Shown here: positions 1 through 10,109 of the stretch, piece after piece
Position numbering within the stretch: the stretch's first letter is position 1
Layout of the letters: every line of letters begins with the position of its first letter
Assembly: GCF_016808335.1 (NCBI RefSeq)
Contig: NC_053146.1
Location: forward strand, 23,430,637-23,494,636
DNA: 64,000 bases
Direction: 5' to 3'
Source of the DNA: Panicum virgatum
Taxonomy: Eukaryota > Streptophyta > Magnoliopsida > Poales > Poaceae
The notes under the pieces: generated by a model
Told to the model about the DNA's origin: nothing
What the model saw: only the letters and a program-made list of their open reading frames with translations
The model's database searches: none
Translations under genes and position numbers: made by a program

Positions 1-624
1 ACCCCCGTAGTCCGTGCCAGCTGCCTCCGCTCCGGCCAGCGCCCGTGCCGGTCGCCACCCGCCCCAGCCGCCACCCGCCTCGGCTGCCTCCGCCCCGGCC
101 GCCGCCCGCCCCGGCTGTCTCCGACCCCGGCCGCCGCCTGCCCCGGGCCTCCGCCGCCTCCTCCCCGGCCGCCTCCGCCCCGGCCTTCGCGCGCCAGATG
201 GACCTCCAGAGCCCGATGGGCCAATTGGGCCACCGTGCCGGCCCGGCCCTATAAAAAGGCCTTAGTGCCGGGCCTGGGCTGCCAGTTCGGCCCGATGGCC
301 CGATGGGCATGGCACTAGCGGGCCCGATGGGCTAATAGTGCCGGGCCGCTTCGAGCTAGGGCCGGACCGCCGATTTGGAAATCTATAGCCGTCATCTGCT
401 TGCTTCGTTCAACGCCCTTTTTCGTGCTTCTGCAGATGGACCCTGGCCAGTCGCATTCGCATGCATCAAGGCCAACCACTTGTTGCAAGCGTGCGTAGTG
501 GCCGGGTGGGTAGTTGATGATATTGTATCAGTCTGATCAGTTGTCAAGCACCGGTGATTGACCGCACTCTTTCTCCTAACTTCATGCCAAACTTGTTCCT
601 TAGCAAATGCCCGAGTGCGATTTA
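1..624. repeat. GC-rich low-complexity sequence, no gene seen
   Basis: The first ~350 bases are C/G-rich tandem-like sequence (CCGCCCCGGCC-type units) followed by repeated GGCCCGATGGGC/GTGCCGGGCC phrases. Open frames here encode only proline/alanine/arginine runs and are composition artefacts. GGCCC-rich phrases of this kind are common in grass repeats, but no element ends could be placed. From about 360 to 624 the DNA is ordinary non-coding sequence. Confidence 0.5.
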
Positions 625-958
625 GGGGGTATTTTGGAATAGGGACTTAAAAAAAATCCTAGGGACTTTTAAGTATTTGAAGTATTAAATAAATGTTAAT
701 TATAAAACTAACTGCAGAACCCTGGGGCTAAACTGCGAGACGAATCTAATGAGGTATCTTAATCCATGATTAGCGAATGGTTACTGTAGCATCAATGTAG
801 CAAATTATGAATTAATTAGACTCCTTAGATTCGTCTCGCGAAAAAGCACTCAGCTGTCAAAAAACATTTACAAACAGATTTTATTTAATACTATAAAATA
901 GTAAGATTTCTTTTGATGTGATAGGGACTTTTGAAAAAAGTTTAGAACGAAACAGGGC
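625..958. mobile_element. Tourist-like MITE (degenerate ends)
   Basis: A short non-coding element with a long internal inverted repeat. GCGAGACGAATCTAATGAG near 737 is mirrored by TTAGATTCGTCTCGCG near 826, around the TTAATCCATGATTAGC / GAATTAATTAG core typical of the commonest grass Tourist-type family. The left end begins GGGGGTATTTTGGAATAGG after a TTA; the right end is an imperfect inverted repeat (GAACGAAACAGGGCTC). The TSD is not conserved on the right, so the ends are approximate. Confidence 0.75.
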
Positions 959-1330
959 TCGGCAATGCTTTCGACCTCGGGTCTGTCCTCATACAGCATA
1001 GATGTGCCCCGCGACTCGAGGCCCTTTGGTGATATGTAGCATGCGTTTCGCAGGCCGTAAAAAAAATAGAAATTAAACTACACTTAGATGGGCTTGAAGA
1101 ATTATGAATTTATAAGATTACAGTCCAATTCTTTTGTAGCCCGATCTTTAAATTATCCAAGTTAAATTTTAAAAAAATTTACCACCTCTACCAGCAACAT
1201 ATGGCGCCACGGTCGTGGTGTCGACTGCGGAGAGAACCGCCGGGTTGGTTTGGGATAAGAACGGCACACGGAGGCCAAAGGAAGAGCAACAACGGCTGGA
1301 GGAAACGGACAAAATAATACTGTAGGTGGC
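959..1330. other. Non-coding spacer
   Basis: AT-rich to mixed sequence between a MITE and a solo LTR. Open frames on both strands are short and low-complexity. No promoter, RNA gene or coding signature was recognised. Confidence 0.5.
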
Positions 1331-4314
1331 TGTAACACCCTGCCTCACGGACAGTCCGCTTGGGGCGGCGGACGGTCCGCGACGTCCTTGTTTCAACCAC
1401 TCCGAGACCGAGGTTCGTCGGTCGCCGCCACGTGCCGACCGTCGAGCTCGTCCCTGGCTATCCCGTACGCCGCATTGAAGACGAGCACCTCCCCTCCACC
1501 CACCCGCGCCCACTCTCTCGTTCTCTCTCGTTTCACTCTCCCTCTCCCTCCCGACGCCATGAGCAGAGCGTGAGCTCCTCCAGTTCGCCGGCCGAATCTG
1601 CGCGCTTCCCTCCATGGATTTCAAATCCACCGCACCTAAAGCTCAACCACCTCCCTAGCTTCCTCCTCAACCCCTCAAACCATAGCCACGACCCCCACCT
1701 TGCCGGGAATCCCGGATTCCCCGGCCGCCAGTTGGAGTTTCGCCCAAACTCGACGTCATCGTGAAACTCCATCGCCCGGCCACCATTTCTTTCGTCCAAG
1801 AGCTCGAATCGACTGTAAGTAAGCCGCTAATGCTCGTGCTCCCCTTGTTCCTCCACGTTCTAGTTGTTTCCACGCACGTTCTCGAAGAAGTTATTTTTAC
1901 CGCCATGGGCCGCACGTCGCCGATTTGGTTAGGCTTGATTTCTTCGCGTGCATTACCCATGCCCGTGTGCCGTCCAGTAGATGATGTAGTGCTAGCCTCG
2001 CCGTCGGTCGGGTCACCGTCGGCGGGAACAGCGCGCCGCGCTGCCGCGCCGACCTCACTAGTGGCGGCGCGCGGTGTCAAAAGACAGGAATCGCGGATGG
2101 TCCGCCTAAGAGGGCCGGACAGTCCGCAGGTCAGGTTAGACGTTGTCTAGAGAAGTTATTGTCTCTGATGGTTTCACAGAATTGAACTGTGGACGGTCCG
2201 CTATTGGAGAGCGAACAGTCCGCCGTAGAGTTCGAAATTTGTCCAGAGACGATGTTATCTCTGGTGAGTTTCGCAGAGTTGAACTGTGGACGGTCCGCTA
2301 TTATAGAGAGGACAGTCCGGCGTAGAGTCTAGAATTTTGTCCAGAGACGAGTGAACTGCGGACGGTCCGCCAAGGGGGGTCGGATGGTCCGCCGGTAGGA
2401 TTAGAAATTTGTCCAGAGATATCGTTGTCTTTGTTGGATTGGCGTAGGTGTGTCGCGGACAGTCCGCTAAGGGTGAGCGGACAGTCCGCTAATGGTGAGC
2501 GGACAGTCCGCCAGCTAGTATAGAAATTCTCCAGAAACATTGGTGGTTCTGGTGGGTCTGCCAAGTTGAACCGCGGACGGTCCGCCACTTGGGCGCGGAC
2601 AGTCCGCAGTACATTTCATTTCGAAGTATAGTAATTATATAGTTGGGTTGCACTCAATTATTTCATATGCATTCATGAAGCATCCGCAGTGGAGAACGTT
2701 GTGTATGAGGTGATTGAGCAAGCCTAGGAGGAGAGGCATGAGAAACCGGCCCAAGGCCCGTCTGACCCTAGCTCTGAGCAGCAGCCCGAAGGCAAACCCC
2801 GGTGCATAAACCTTATTTCAAATTATGCAACATTATAAATGTAGATGTATATATATATTCTTGTGCATTAAAGTCATAGGAGTTGAATGGAACCTTAGAT
2901 GCATAACCCTTAGGTACCATGAGTTCTATACTAGTATAGGTCAGACGATAGATGTGCTATGCTAGATAGGGTTCGGTAGAAGTCGAGTAATTTCCAGTTA
3001 CTCGCGAGATATAGGTTATTTTATGTTTCTATATATGAGTTACTAATCTTGAAAGGAAAGGAAAAATAGAATTTGAGACCGGGCGGAGAAAAGTGTAGCT
3101 CCGTCTGTGTCGGTTAATGACCGTACCGTTGTCGGCCTTGCTGATCATGTTCGAATTATACTAACCGCATATCGGGAGTAGGAGGTAGTCGAAACCGGTA
3201 AGCCGAGTACTGTTTTGCTTCGAAACTACAGGAACCCGCACCCAACTCCTAGGGCGAGTCGAGTGGCCACGGAGAAAAGGGATCGCATATGTTTATTTTT
3301 GGTGGTCTCACGTAGGGCTCGACTGACTATATGTCGTTGGGCTAGTTCCTGTAGTTCGAGGCGGGGAGGGGAAAGATTGCTGCGTGGGGTCCGACGGGGC
3401 TTTTGCGTGCCGTGTTGATTAGGTCCACCTTGCTAGGTTAAATCGAATCGATTCGCCGTCAGTCGCTCTCGGACATGGGCACCTTGAACAACTGCGTCAC
3501 ATCGTAGTAATATGATATGGAATATGGATTATACTATATAAGTTGATGTCTACTTTGAATTGTGATTTAATACTCTACCATATTTGTTCTAGTTGGTTTA
3601 TGCAAATATTAGATTATGGTTAATCTATATAGAACCTGGAGCTAAAAGATTGAAAATAAGGATCCACTTTTACACACCTTTCTGCAAAGTAAACCACCAG
3701 CCAGAAAGCTTTGCATGTCTAGATAGGTGGGCTAAGTATACCCAATAGTCGGGTAAGTCTTGCGAAGTATTAGTTGCTCAGGGCTTTTATTGAAACATTA
3801 TTTCAGGACACACCGACATAGACTTCTGTCCCTGCTGCGTTAAGATTATCCGCCGGGACGCAGAAAGATGGGAGGTTGTGGAGCCGGGCACTTAGTTAGG
3901 GGGCACCTCGGGGTACACTTGTGGACTGGGTGTACATCCCGTTCGTTTTGATCGGCCCGTGGACCGGTGTGGCCGGTTGTGCATAGACAGTGCTAGAAGC
4001 AGTGGCATACTTGTAGGCCTTTTCTTCTATTCAAACATTAGTTCCAGTAATGTAAAGTGTACAAAAATTATGTATGTATTCAAACTTGGTTTGTAAAACT
4101 TATGGTAGGGTCATATGTATATTGTTGTATTTTCAAATGTATGTCGTGTTTGTACCATCTGCGCTCATCTTCGCGTGAGACTATCGGTGTTGTTTCGATT
4201 GGGACGTGGACTGAGAAAAGACTGTAAATTAAACTATTAAGCTAATACGTTCAATGTGTTCAAATGACGACCATTACGCTTAACTGAGAGTTTTAATTTA
4301 GCGGTTCCATGACA
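1331..4314 (+). mobile_element. Large solo LTR of a Ty3/gypsy element
   Basis: Starts TGTAACACCC and ends ...CCATGACA, with 5-bp flanks GTGGC (1326-1330) and GTAGC (4315-4319) differing at one base, so about 2,984 bp. There is no gag or pol and no second LTR in the window, which fits an LTR left by unequal recombination. The 3' half has phrases shared with the LTR at 48772 (paired TACTCGCGAG motifs, CTTGC-AGTATTAGT-CTCAG), as in long LTRs of the chromovirus/Tekay type. The 5' half carries an array of GGACNGTCC palindromes. It could alternatively be two fused elements; the mid-section was not aligned to a reference. Confidence 0.6.
2097..2610. repeat. Array of GCGGAC(A/G)GTCCGC palindromes
   Basis: About thirteen near-perfect 12-bp palindromes of the form (G)CGGACRGTCCGC lie within 510 bp, with two more at the LTR start (near 1359 and 1371). 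They alternate with a loosely repeated spacer containing TTTGTCCAGAGA and TTGAACTG. The array lies inside the solo LTR 1331-4314. Function unknown; possibilities are clustered protein-binding sites, hairpin-forming RNA or remnants of tandem duplication. Confidence 0.75.
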
Positions 4315-4769
4315 GTAGCGTGGCGCGGCGGCGGCGGATCGGAGGGAATCGAGTGGTCAGTGGAAGAAGTGGAGGCCAGGCTGGGACCTCCCCGCCAACC
4401 GACACCCCTCCGCCGCGAGCTCCGAGAGGCCGCGGAGCCCCCCGAGCCGGCGACACGTACTCCGGACTCCATTTTCCTTTGCCTCAAAATATCCAACTCC
4501 CTCCCGCAGAGCTAACCAAACCGAGCCGTCCGTCTCCTTCATTCCCTCCCGTCCCTCATCCCCAGGCAGTACCCACGCAGCGACGCCAGCAGCAGCTTCG
4601 TGCTCGCTTCCATTCCTTCCTCGGTCCTCGCCGGTCACAGGCGCCGCGGTCCCTCTGAGATTTCTTTGGAGAAGAAAAAGAAAACGAAAAGGAATTGAAT
4701 GAAGCTGACGTTGCATGGGGGCTGAACGGCTTGATTGATTGGTTGGCCTTTTCCCTTGGTCTCTGCTTG
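4315..4769. other. GC-rich spacer resembling a gene 5' region; no gene supported
   Basis: GC-rich sequence with CT-rich tracts and several overlapping open frames (for example 4320-4658) that encode only Pro/Arg/Ser-rich peptides without recognisable domains. It could be a decayed promoter and 5' untranslated region, but no downstream coding exon follows before the MITE at 4770. Confidence 0.4.
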
Positions 4770-5003
4770 GGGTGTGTTTAGTTCGTGAAAAAGTTGTTGT
4801 AGTACATTTCGATTTTATTTAGCAATTATTGTCCAACTATGGAGTAATTAGTCTCAAAAGATTTGTCTCGTCATTTACAACCAAACTGTACAATTAGTTA
4901 TATTTTTTAACTAAATTTAATACTCTATGCATGTATCGTAAAATTCGATGTGATGTGCGTCAGTGAAAAATTTTGGGAATTTTTCGTGGAACTAAACACA
5001 GCC
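4770..5003. mobile_element. Tourist-like MITE with 3-bp TSD
   Basis: Terminal inverted repeats GGGTGTGTTTAGTTC (left) and GAACTAAACACAGCC (right), flanked by a TTG duplication (4767-4769 and 5004-5006). About 234 bp, non-coding, with an imperfect internal copy of the GTCTCAAAAGATTTGTCTCG core. The ends and 3-bp TSD fit PIF/Harbinger-type Tourist MITEs. Confidence 0.85.
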
Positions 5004-5981
5004 TTGGTCTATTTTCGTATTTTCCTCTTTTAAAGGATGTATTTACTATGTATGTATGTGTAAGAGGCAGGAGGTATACGTGGAGAATGCCTGCTCGCTC
5101 GTGTTGGCGATATATATGTTTGCTCGCTCGCTCGTAAGGGACCAAGGGAAAAGCTATTCGATAAGAACATGTTCGTACAACACCGATAAGAGGAGCATGC
5201 ATCAGTTGCTGCTTCTTGTCGTGCTTCAGTTTGTTCAATTATCAAGGGCTGCTCGCTCTCACCCTCGTGAAACCACAGCAGTATAAATGTGCACTAGGCC
5301 GCTGCAACGGTAGCGGACGGTTGGTTCACAAGCCACGTCTCGCAAACACACCCCCTGGATGACGTCATGGTCCCACGAAATTGACGTCTCATCCTGCCCG
5401 TCCCGTCGTCCATGTCTTTTTTTTTCTTCCCATCCCACCGATCGATCGACGATCAAGTATTGTATCGAGATCGATAACCGTTGGAACCTAAAAGGAGGAA
5501 AGCAACACCCCACCTGACATATATACAAATAAAAGAAGAATGAAAAATGGTGGCAGCAACAAACAAGCTAAGCTAGAGACGACCGTGACGCTGCGCCGAA
5601 AGAAACCAAAGAAACCTGCAGATGCAAAGGGAAACACCAACGTTTTTTGTACTTAAAAAATAAAGAAGAGGCATGCACTCAACTACGAAACGAACACCGG
5701 CAATTATTGGAGGGTCCAAGGGGGTCACACGCCATCCTCCTTTAATTTAGATGGTTTTTTTTTTGTCCCTACACACAAATGGAGTCATCTCAGCAGAAAT
5801 CATGAGATGGATGATCTTGAAAACAAACAAAACCAAAACCCTACCAGAGCTAGCAGTAAGCCAACTCGCTCGGCGGTGGGGATCTCAATTATTAGCAATG
5901 CAACTCGCTCCGTCCGCCGCAAATCAACTTCAGCTGCTTTGACGAGACACTGATCATCCTGGCGGTTTTCAGAGGTTTCTT
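5004..5981. other. Non-coding spacer
   Basis: Mixed sequence with GCTCGCTCG repeats near 5090-5135 and A-rich tracts near 5530-5690. Open frames are short and unrelated to known domains. Nothing could be assigned. Confidence 0.45.
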
Positions 5982-6452
5982 GGCCGTGTCTGGTTCGTAG
6001 CACAAAACGTGCTACAAAAGGAATTTTGCCTGTATAAAGCACTAAACGAAGTTTATTTGTAAAACTTTTTCAAGGATATGTGTAACTTTTCGCGAGGAAT
6101 CTAATGACGGTAATTAACTGATGATTGGCTATGGTGGTGCTACAATAATTATTCTCTAATCGTGCGGTCAAATATCTCATTAGATTCGTCTCGCGAAGTA
6201 GCACTGGGATTATAGAGTTAGTTTTGTAAACTATCTTTATTTAATAGCCTTGCTCGGCTGGCTGGCTGGCTGGATGGCTGGCTGATTTGGCGTGAGAGGA
6301 AAACACTGCTGGTTGGCTGGCTGGCTGGCTGATTTAGCGTGAGAGGAAGATACTGTTGTGGCTGGCTGAATCTCCCAGCCGAACAAGACTAATATCTCTA
6401 ATTATTAGTCAAAGTTTGTGCTACTTGTGCTAATGATGAAACTAAACAACCC
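5982..6452. mobile_element. Tourist-like MITE interrupted by a second MITE
   Basis: Left end GGCCGTGTCTGGTTCGTAGC and right end GCTAATGATGAAACTAAACA form an imperfect inverted repeat. The core has CGCGAGGAATCTAATGACGG mirrored by ATTAGATTCGTCTCGCG. The right arm is split by the inner element at 6246-6390. Clear TSDs were not seen, so the outer limits are approximate. Confidence 0.65.
6246..6390. mobile_element. Inner GGCTGG-repeat MITE, nested
   Basis: Ends AGCCTTGCTCGGCTGG and CCAGCCGAACAAGACT form a 16-bp inverted repeat, flanked by AAT on both sides (6243-6245 and 6391-6393). The interior contains (GGCT)n runs and a duplicated GCTGATTTRGCGTGAGAGGA block. It sits inside the right arm of the MITE 5982-6452, so it inserted later. 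Confidence 0.8.
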
Positions 6453-7202
6453 GTCGGTCGGTTTCCTCCTCGCTACAGCTAGCTAGCCTAGCTACACATG
6501 CATGGGCTCGTTACGTTGTTCATTCACGGGACGGGAGCCGCGCCGTTTTCGAGTACAAGGCACGGTTGACCATCTGATAACGAACTCTCATCCGTCTTGG
6601 CGGCACGCAAGCAACCATGTACTACAAGCCTCCACCCTTTTTGCATTGGCATGAAAATTCAAGTTCAAGGCTTCAACGTTAAACTACTACCGATTTAATT
6701 GCGATTTGTCAAAGCACCACCGGCCCCATGGCCAACCATGCATGCATATTCCCTAAGCCCTGTCCACCACCTCAGTGTCGACCCAAGAGCTACCAGTTAT
6801 ATATCTATCGATCAGGACCATCAAAGCGTTGTTATCAGTTATATATATACTACATCATTTTCTTCCATGCATGTCTCAAGTGGCTCTTAATCATGGCCAC
6901 CAATTCAAATGCACTTGGGCTAGCGACTGCATCAACAGTAGATTAAGAACAGAGAATGGGGTTCATTACAATGCTAGTTGCGTTGTCGGCACAGATACAA
7001 TCTCTTCCGGCATTAATTATGAGGTAGTTTTTTTTAGAAAAATATATATTGCCAAAATTAAACCACCATTGGAACTTGCTAGATTTTTTTGGATAAGGGA
7101 TAAACTGGCCTCTATATACATCTGGTGGATATATAGCCAAGTGTTACAAGAGTTCTTAATATATTTTACAAAGAAAACACTAAAAACAAAGAAAGAAAAC
7201 TA
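6453..7202. other. Non-coding spacer
   Basis: No coding or RNA gene recognised. A T-run at 7027-7034 begins a stretch that could be the poly(A) end of a minus-strand retroposon (see findings), but no second boundary was found. Confidence 0.4.
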
Positions 7203-7356
7203 CTGTCTCCATCTCAAATTACAACTCATTTTGAGATACCTAGAAATTTATAGATGTAGTGTAAATCTAGGTGCATAGCAAAATATATGTTTGTACATAG
7301 CAAAAATATATATATCTAGAAAATCTAAAACAAATTGTAATTTGGGATGGAGGGAG
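7203..7356. mobile_element. Stowaway MITE
   Basis: Bounded by TA duplications (7201-7202 and 7357-7358). Ends CTGTCTCCATCTCAAATTAC and GTAATTTGGGATGGAGGGAG are near-perfect inverted repeats, matching the Stowaway/Tc1-mariner-type CTCCCTCCGTCCC terminus. 154 bp, AT-rich, no coding. Confidence 0.9.
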
Positions 7357-9596
7357 TAGAAGACTAAGCTTCAATTTTCTTCTTCGCTCCTATTTTATCC
7401 TGGCAAAGTCTTTACGCCACACTAAATATCACATCTCTTGTCTTCTTAGAAACTTGATGTCCGAATAGTTTGATGCCGCTGAAGTACCAAAGTCAGAGCG
7501 AAGGACCTCCAAAATGACTCTTCAAGAAGAAAACGGCATCGAAGATGCCGTCAACACCTCATCTGGCAAGCTAGAATTGGATTTTTCATCCGAAGATCCA
7601 CCAACATTTGCAGGTGACACCACAACAACGCATCAAAAGGAAACGATGTTGTAAAACACAGCTGTTGTCGACACCGACACAATGCTAGGAAGGGCTTTGA
7701 CCCGAAACACCTACCGGTAGCACCACCTTCCAGCAAGAAACGATGATGATGCCGCTATCAGATCAACGGAAAAAGGTGGCCGTGTCGAACCGAATAGTGA
7801 CCCGGTGACTGGGTGGTGTCGAACGAACATCTCCAACCACGACCTAAGAGATGAACTAGACCGGTGTAGAACGGATCTGGCGGCGCCAGTGGACTAGCAA
7901 GAAATCTCACGGTGGAAAGATCGTCACGGCCTCGAAGAAGGCAGGAGGGGCCACCATGCCGGCAGGGGCGATGAGTCCGGCGCACCACCCCTGCCTATAG
8001 GGGAGATTCGAGATAGAAAAAGGCAGATCCGATGTAGAACGCGGGAGACTGAATGCAAGAGTCGCTAAGCATCCTCGTGCCGAGCTTCCGCCACCGCCAA
8101 CACCGGCTATAGCTGCTGGGCCGCCACCGGGGACTCCCCAAGGGCCTCTCCACCTGATCCGGCTTTGTTAGCTAGCCAGCCTCGGCTTGCCGGTTGCTCA
8201 AGGCGCCAGGAGCCAAACCGCCAGCTCCCACAGGAGGATGCACTTCGTCATGGGGAGCCCTTGTCATCGCCTTTCCAGTGGCTGCACGGGCTTTGCTGTG
8301 GCCACTTCGGCAACGACGAGGAGAGGAATGCCCAGTGGGAGAAGCTAGCGTTAGCGTCGCTAGGCTCTGCCCATGTCGCCCTAGCTAGATGGGACACATT
8401 TATTCGGTCTATGTGGTTTGATGGTCAAATATATTTTGATGGTTTAGAGGTCAATAGCCAAAATGGGAGTTTTGACAATAGTTTCAATGTTTAGAAACTA
8501 TTCTTCCCATATATTAGTATCTACAATATCAAATAAAATACATTAACAAGACATATATACTTCATTGTGAATTTAACAAAAAAAATGATCTGGTGTTGTT
8601 GATAAGTTGACTTGGCTTAAATAAAATGACCTACATTTTAGAGTGGATAAAGTAGTTCAAACATAATTGTACTATAGAATTGCTTTATACGACATGTCTG
8701 AACAAACATTGAAAGCTAATAACCATGACAAGCACATGAATCTATGAGTCACTAGTTATTAACTAATTGTAGGTAAGAAATAGTCAAAACATATCTCAAC
8801 ACTTTTTTTTAAAGACTATCCAGACACTTTTTGTCATTTCTTTTGGAAGAACACGATATACTGTTCTTTTCCCCCCAGTAGAACGTCTTTTATACAAAGT
8901 TATGATTGCTACGCCACAACTTGAACCATAGTAATGGAGTGTAGATATATATGAAAGGATAAGCATGTCGGTATAAATTGTAATGAGAACTATTATATAA
9001 GAGAGATGACCGAGACATCTATAAAATTAGATGCCCATTTTTGAAAAAAGGAACTGATGAGTCTATATTCCTTCTAGAAAGTTACTGTCCAGAATATTTT
9101 GTTGGACGGTAGACCCCGGTGAGACGGTTTTTGTCACCAGCAGGATTGCAGGAAAGAGAGCCGTGTTGGCATCTCTAACAAACCGTAACCGCTCCTTTAT
9201 GGACTGCTCATCAGATCTCGTGCAGATGTGGGCCCACCTCGCACCCCGCCAGCTATAGCGCACCCAGATCTCCATGGCAGGCAGTCCCTGGTGTACTGTG
9301 CTGTGCTGCTACTCGTTCTCGTATTCCATTCCAACGGCATCCATTCAACTCCACCGTGTGGGGCGGTTGAAGTGGGTAAAGCAGTGGAGGCCCACGTGCT
9401 GCCAGGCCCAGAACCAGCACACGTGCGTGCAGCTCTGGTCCACGTCGTGCCTGTCTTGGCCAATGCGCGTGACCGTTGGGGGAAAAGGACACCACCCTGC
9501 CCTGCAGGCCTGCAGCTAGCTAGCCGCCAGAGAACAACAGGCTGAAGGATGATGGTGCAGTAGTCGTATTAGGAGACTGGGAGTATTCATTATTCA
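7357..9596. other. Non-coding region, possible decayed retroposon and promoter-like DNA
   Basis: 7380-8400 is moderately GC-rich with phrases such as TCAAGAAGAAAACGGCATCG that suggest a decayed retroelement body, but no reverse transcriptase or other domain can be read. 8500-9060 is AT-rich with nothing recognisable. 9060-9560 (AACCGTAACCGCTSCTTT, GGAAAAGGACACMCACC) resembles 42,570-42,930 and may be a diverged duplicate of that promoter-like DNA. Confidence 0.4.
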
Positions 9597-9962
9597 CCTT
9601 CCGCTTTAGTTTCCACCCCATAAACCTCGTAAACGCAAAAAAACCATCACATCGAATGTTTCAATACACGCATGGAGTACTAAATGAAGTCTATTTACAA
9701 ATTTTTTTGCATAGATGGGCTGTAAATCGCGAGACGAATCTAATGAGCCTACTTAATCCATGATTTGCAACAGTGATGCTACAGTAACCATCCGCTAATT
9801 ATTGATTAACCATGGATTAATTAGCATCATTAGATTCGTCTCGCGATTTACAACCCATCTATATAAAAAGTTTTGTAAATAGACTTCATTTAATACTTTA
9901 AATTAGAAAGATTCCAACGCAAAAAAATTTTGCGCTCCAACTAAACAAAACAAAACAAGGCC
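9597..9962. mobile_element. Tourist-like MITE, highly palindromic
   Basis: Flanked by TCA on both sides (9594-9596 and 9963-9965). The right end reads ...CAACTAAACAAAACAAGGCC-like and the left end is its imperfect complement. Long arms pair across the element: GGGCTGTAAATCGCGAGACG at 9718 with CGTCTCGCGATTTACAACCC near 9837, and AAATGAAGTCTATTTACAAA at 9682 with TTTGTAAATAGACTTCATTT near 9872. A transcript would fold into one long hairpin. Confidence 0.85.
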
Positions 9963-10109
9963 TCATCCTTTTCGAACGATGCTTTCTTTTATCCCAATTG
10001 ATCTTGATGGTACACCGAATATGACAGTTACAGCTTTTTCTCCCAATTAACAGAACGTGACCCTAATAGCTACCAGAAGAGTTCCATTCCAATTTTAGGC
10101 AATTACAGT
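9963..10109. other. Short spacer ending in the hAT target site
   Basis: Non-coding. Its last 8 bases (ATTACAGT, 10102-10109) are the left TSD of the hAT element that follows. Confidence 0.6.

Noticed and set aside
14..265. Proline/alanine-rich open frames at the window start
   Set aside because: Overlapping frames are all open because the DNA is C-rich tandem sequence; no domain or splice context.
2097..2610. CRISPR-like repeat array
   Set aside because: Repeats are 12-bp palindromes at irregular spacing with similar, not unique, spacers, inside a plant LTR.
4320..4658. 112-codon Pro/Arg-rich frame after the solo LTR
   Set aside because: Low-complexity composition, overlapped by equally long frames on both strands; no downstream exon.
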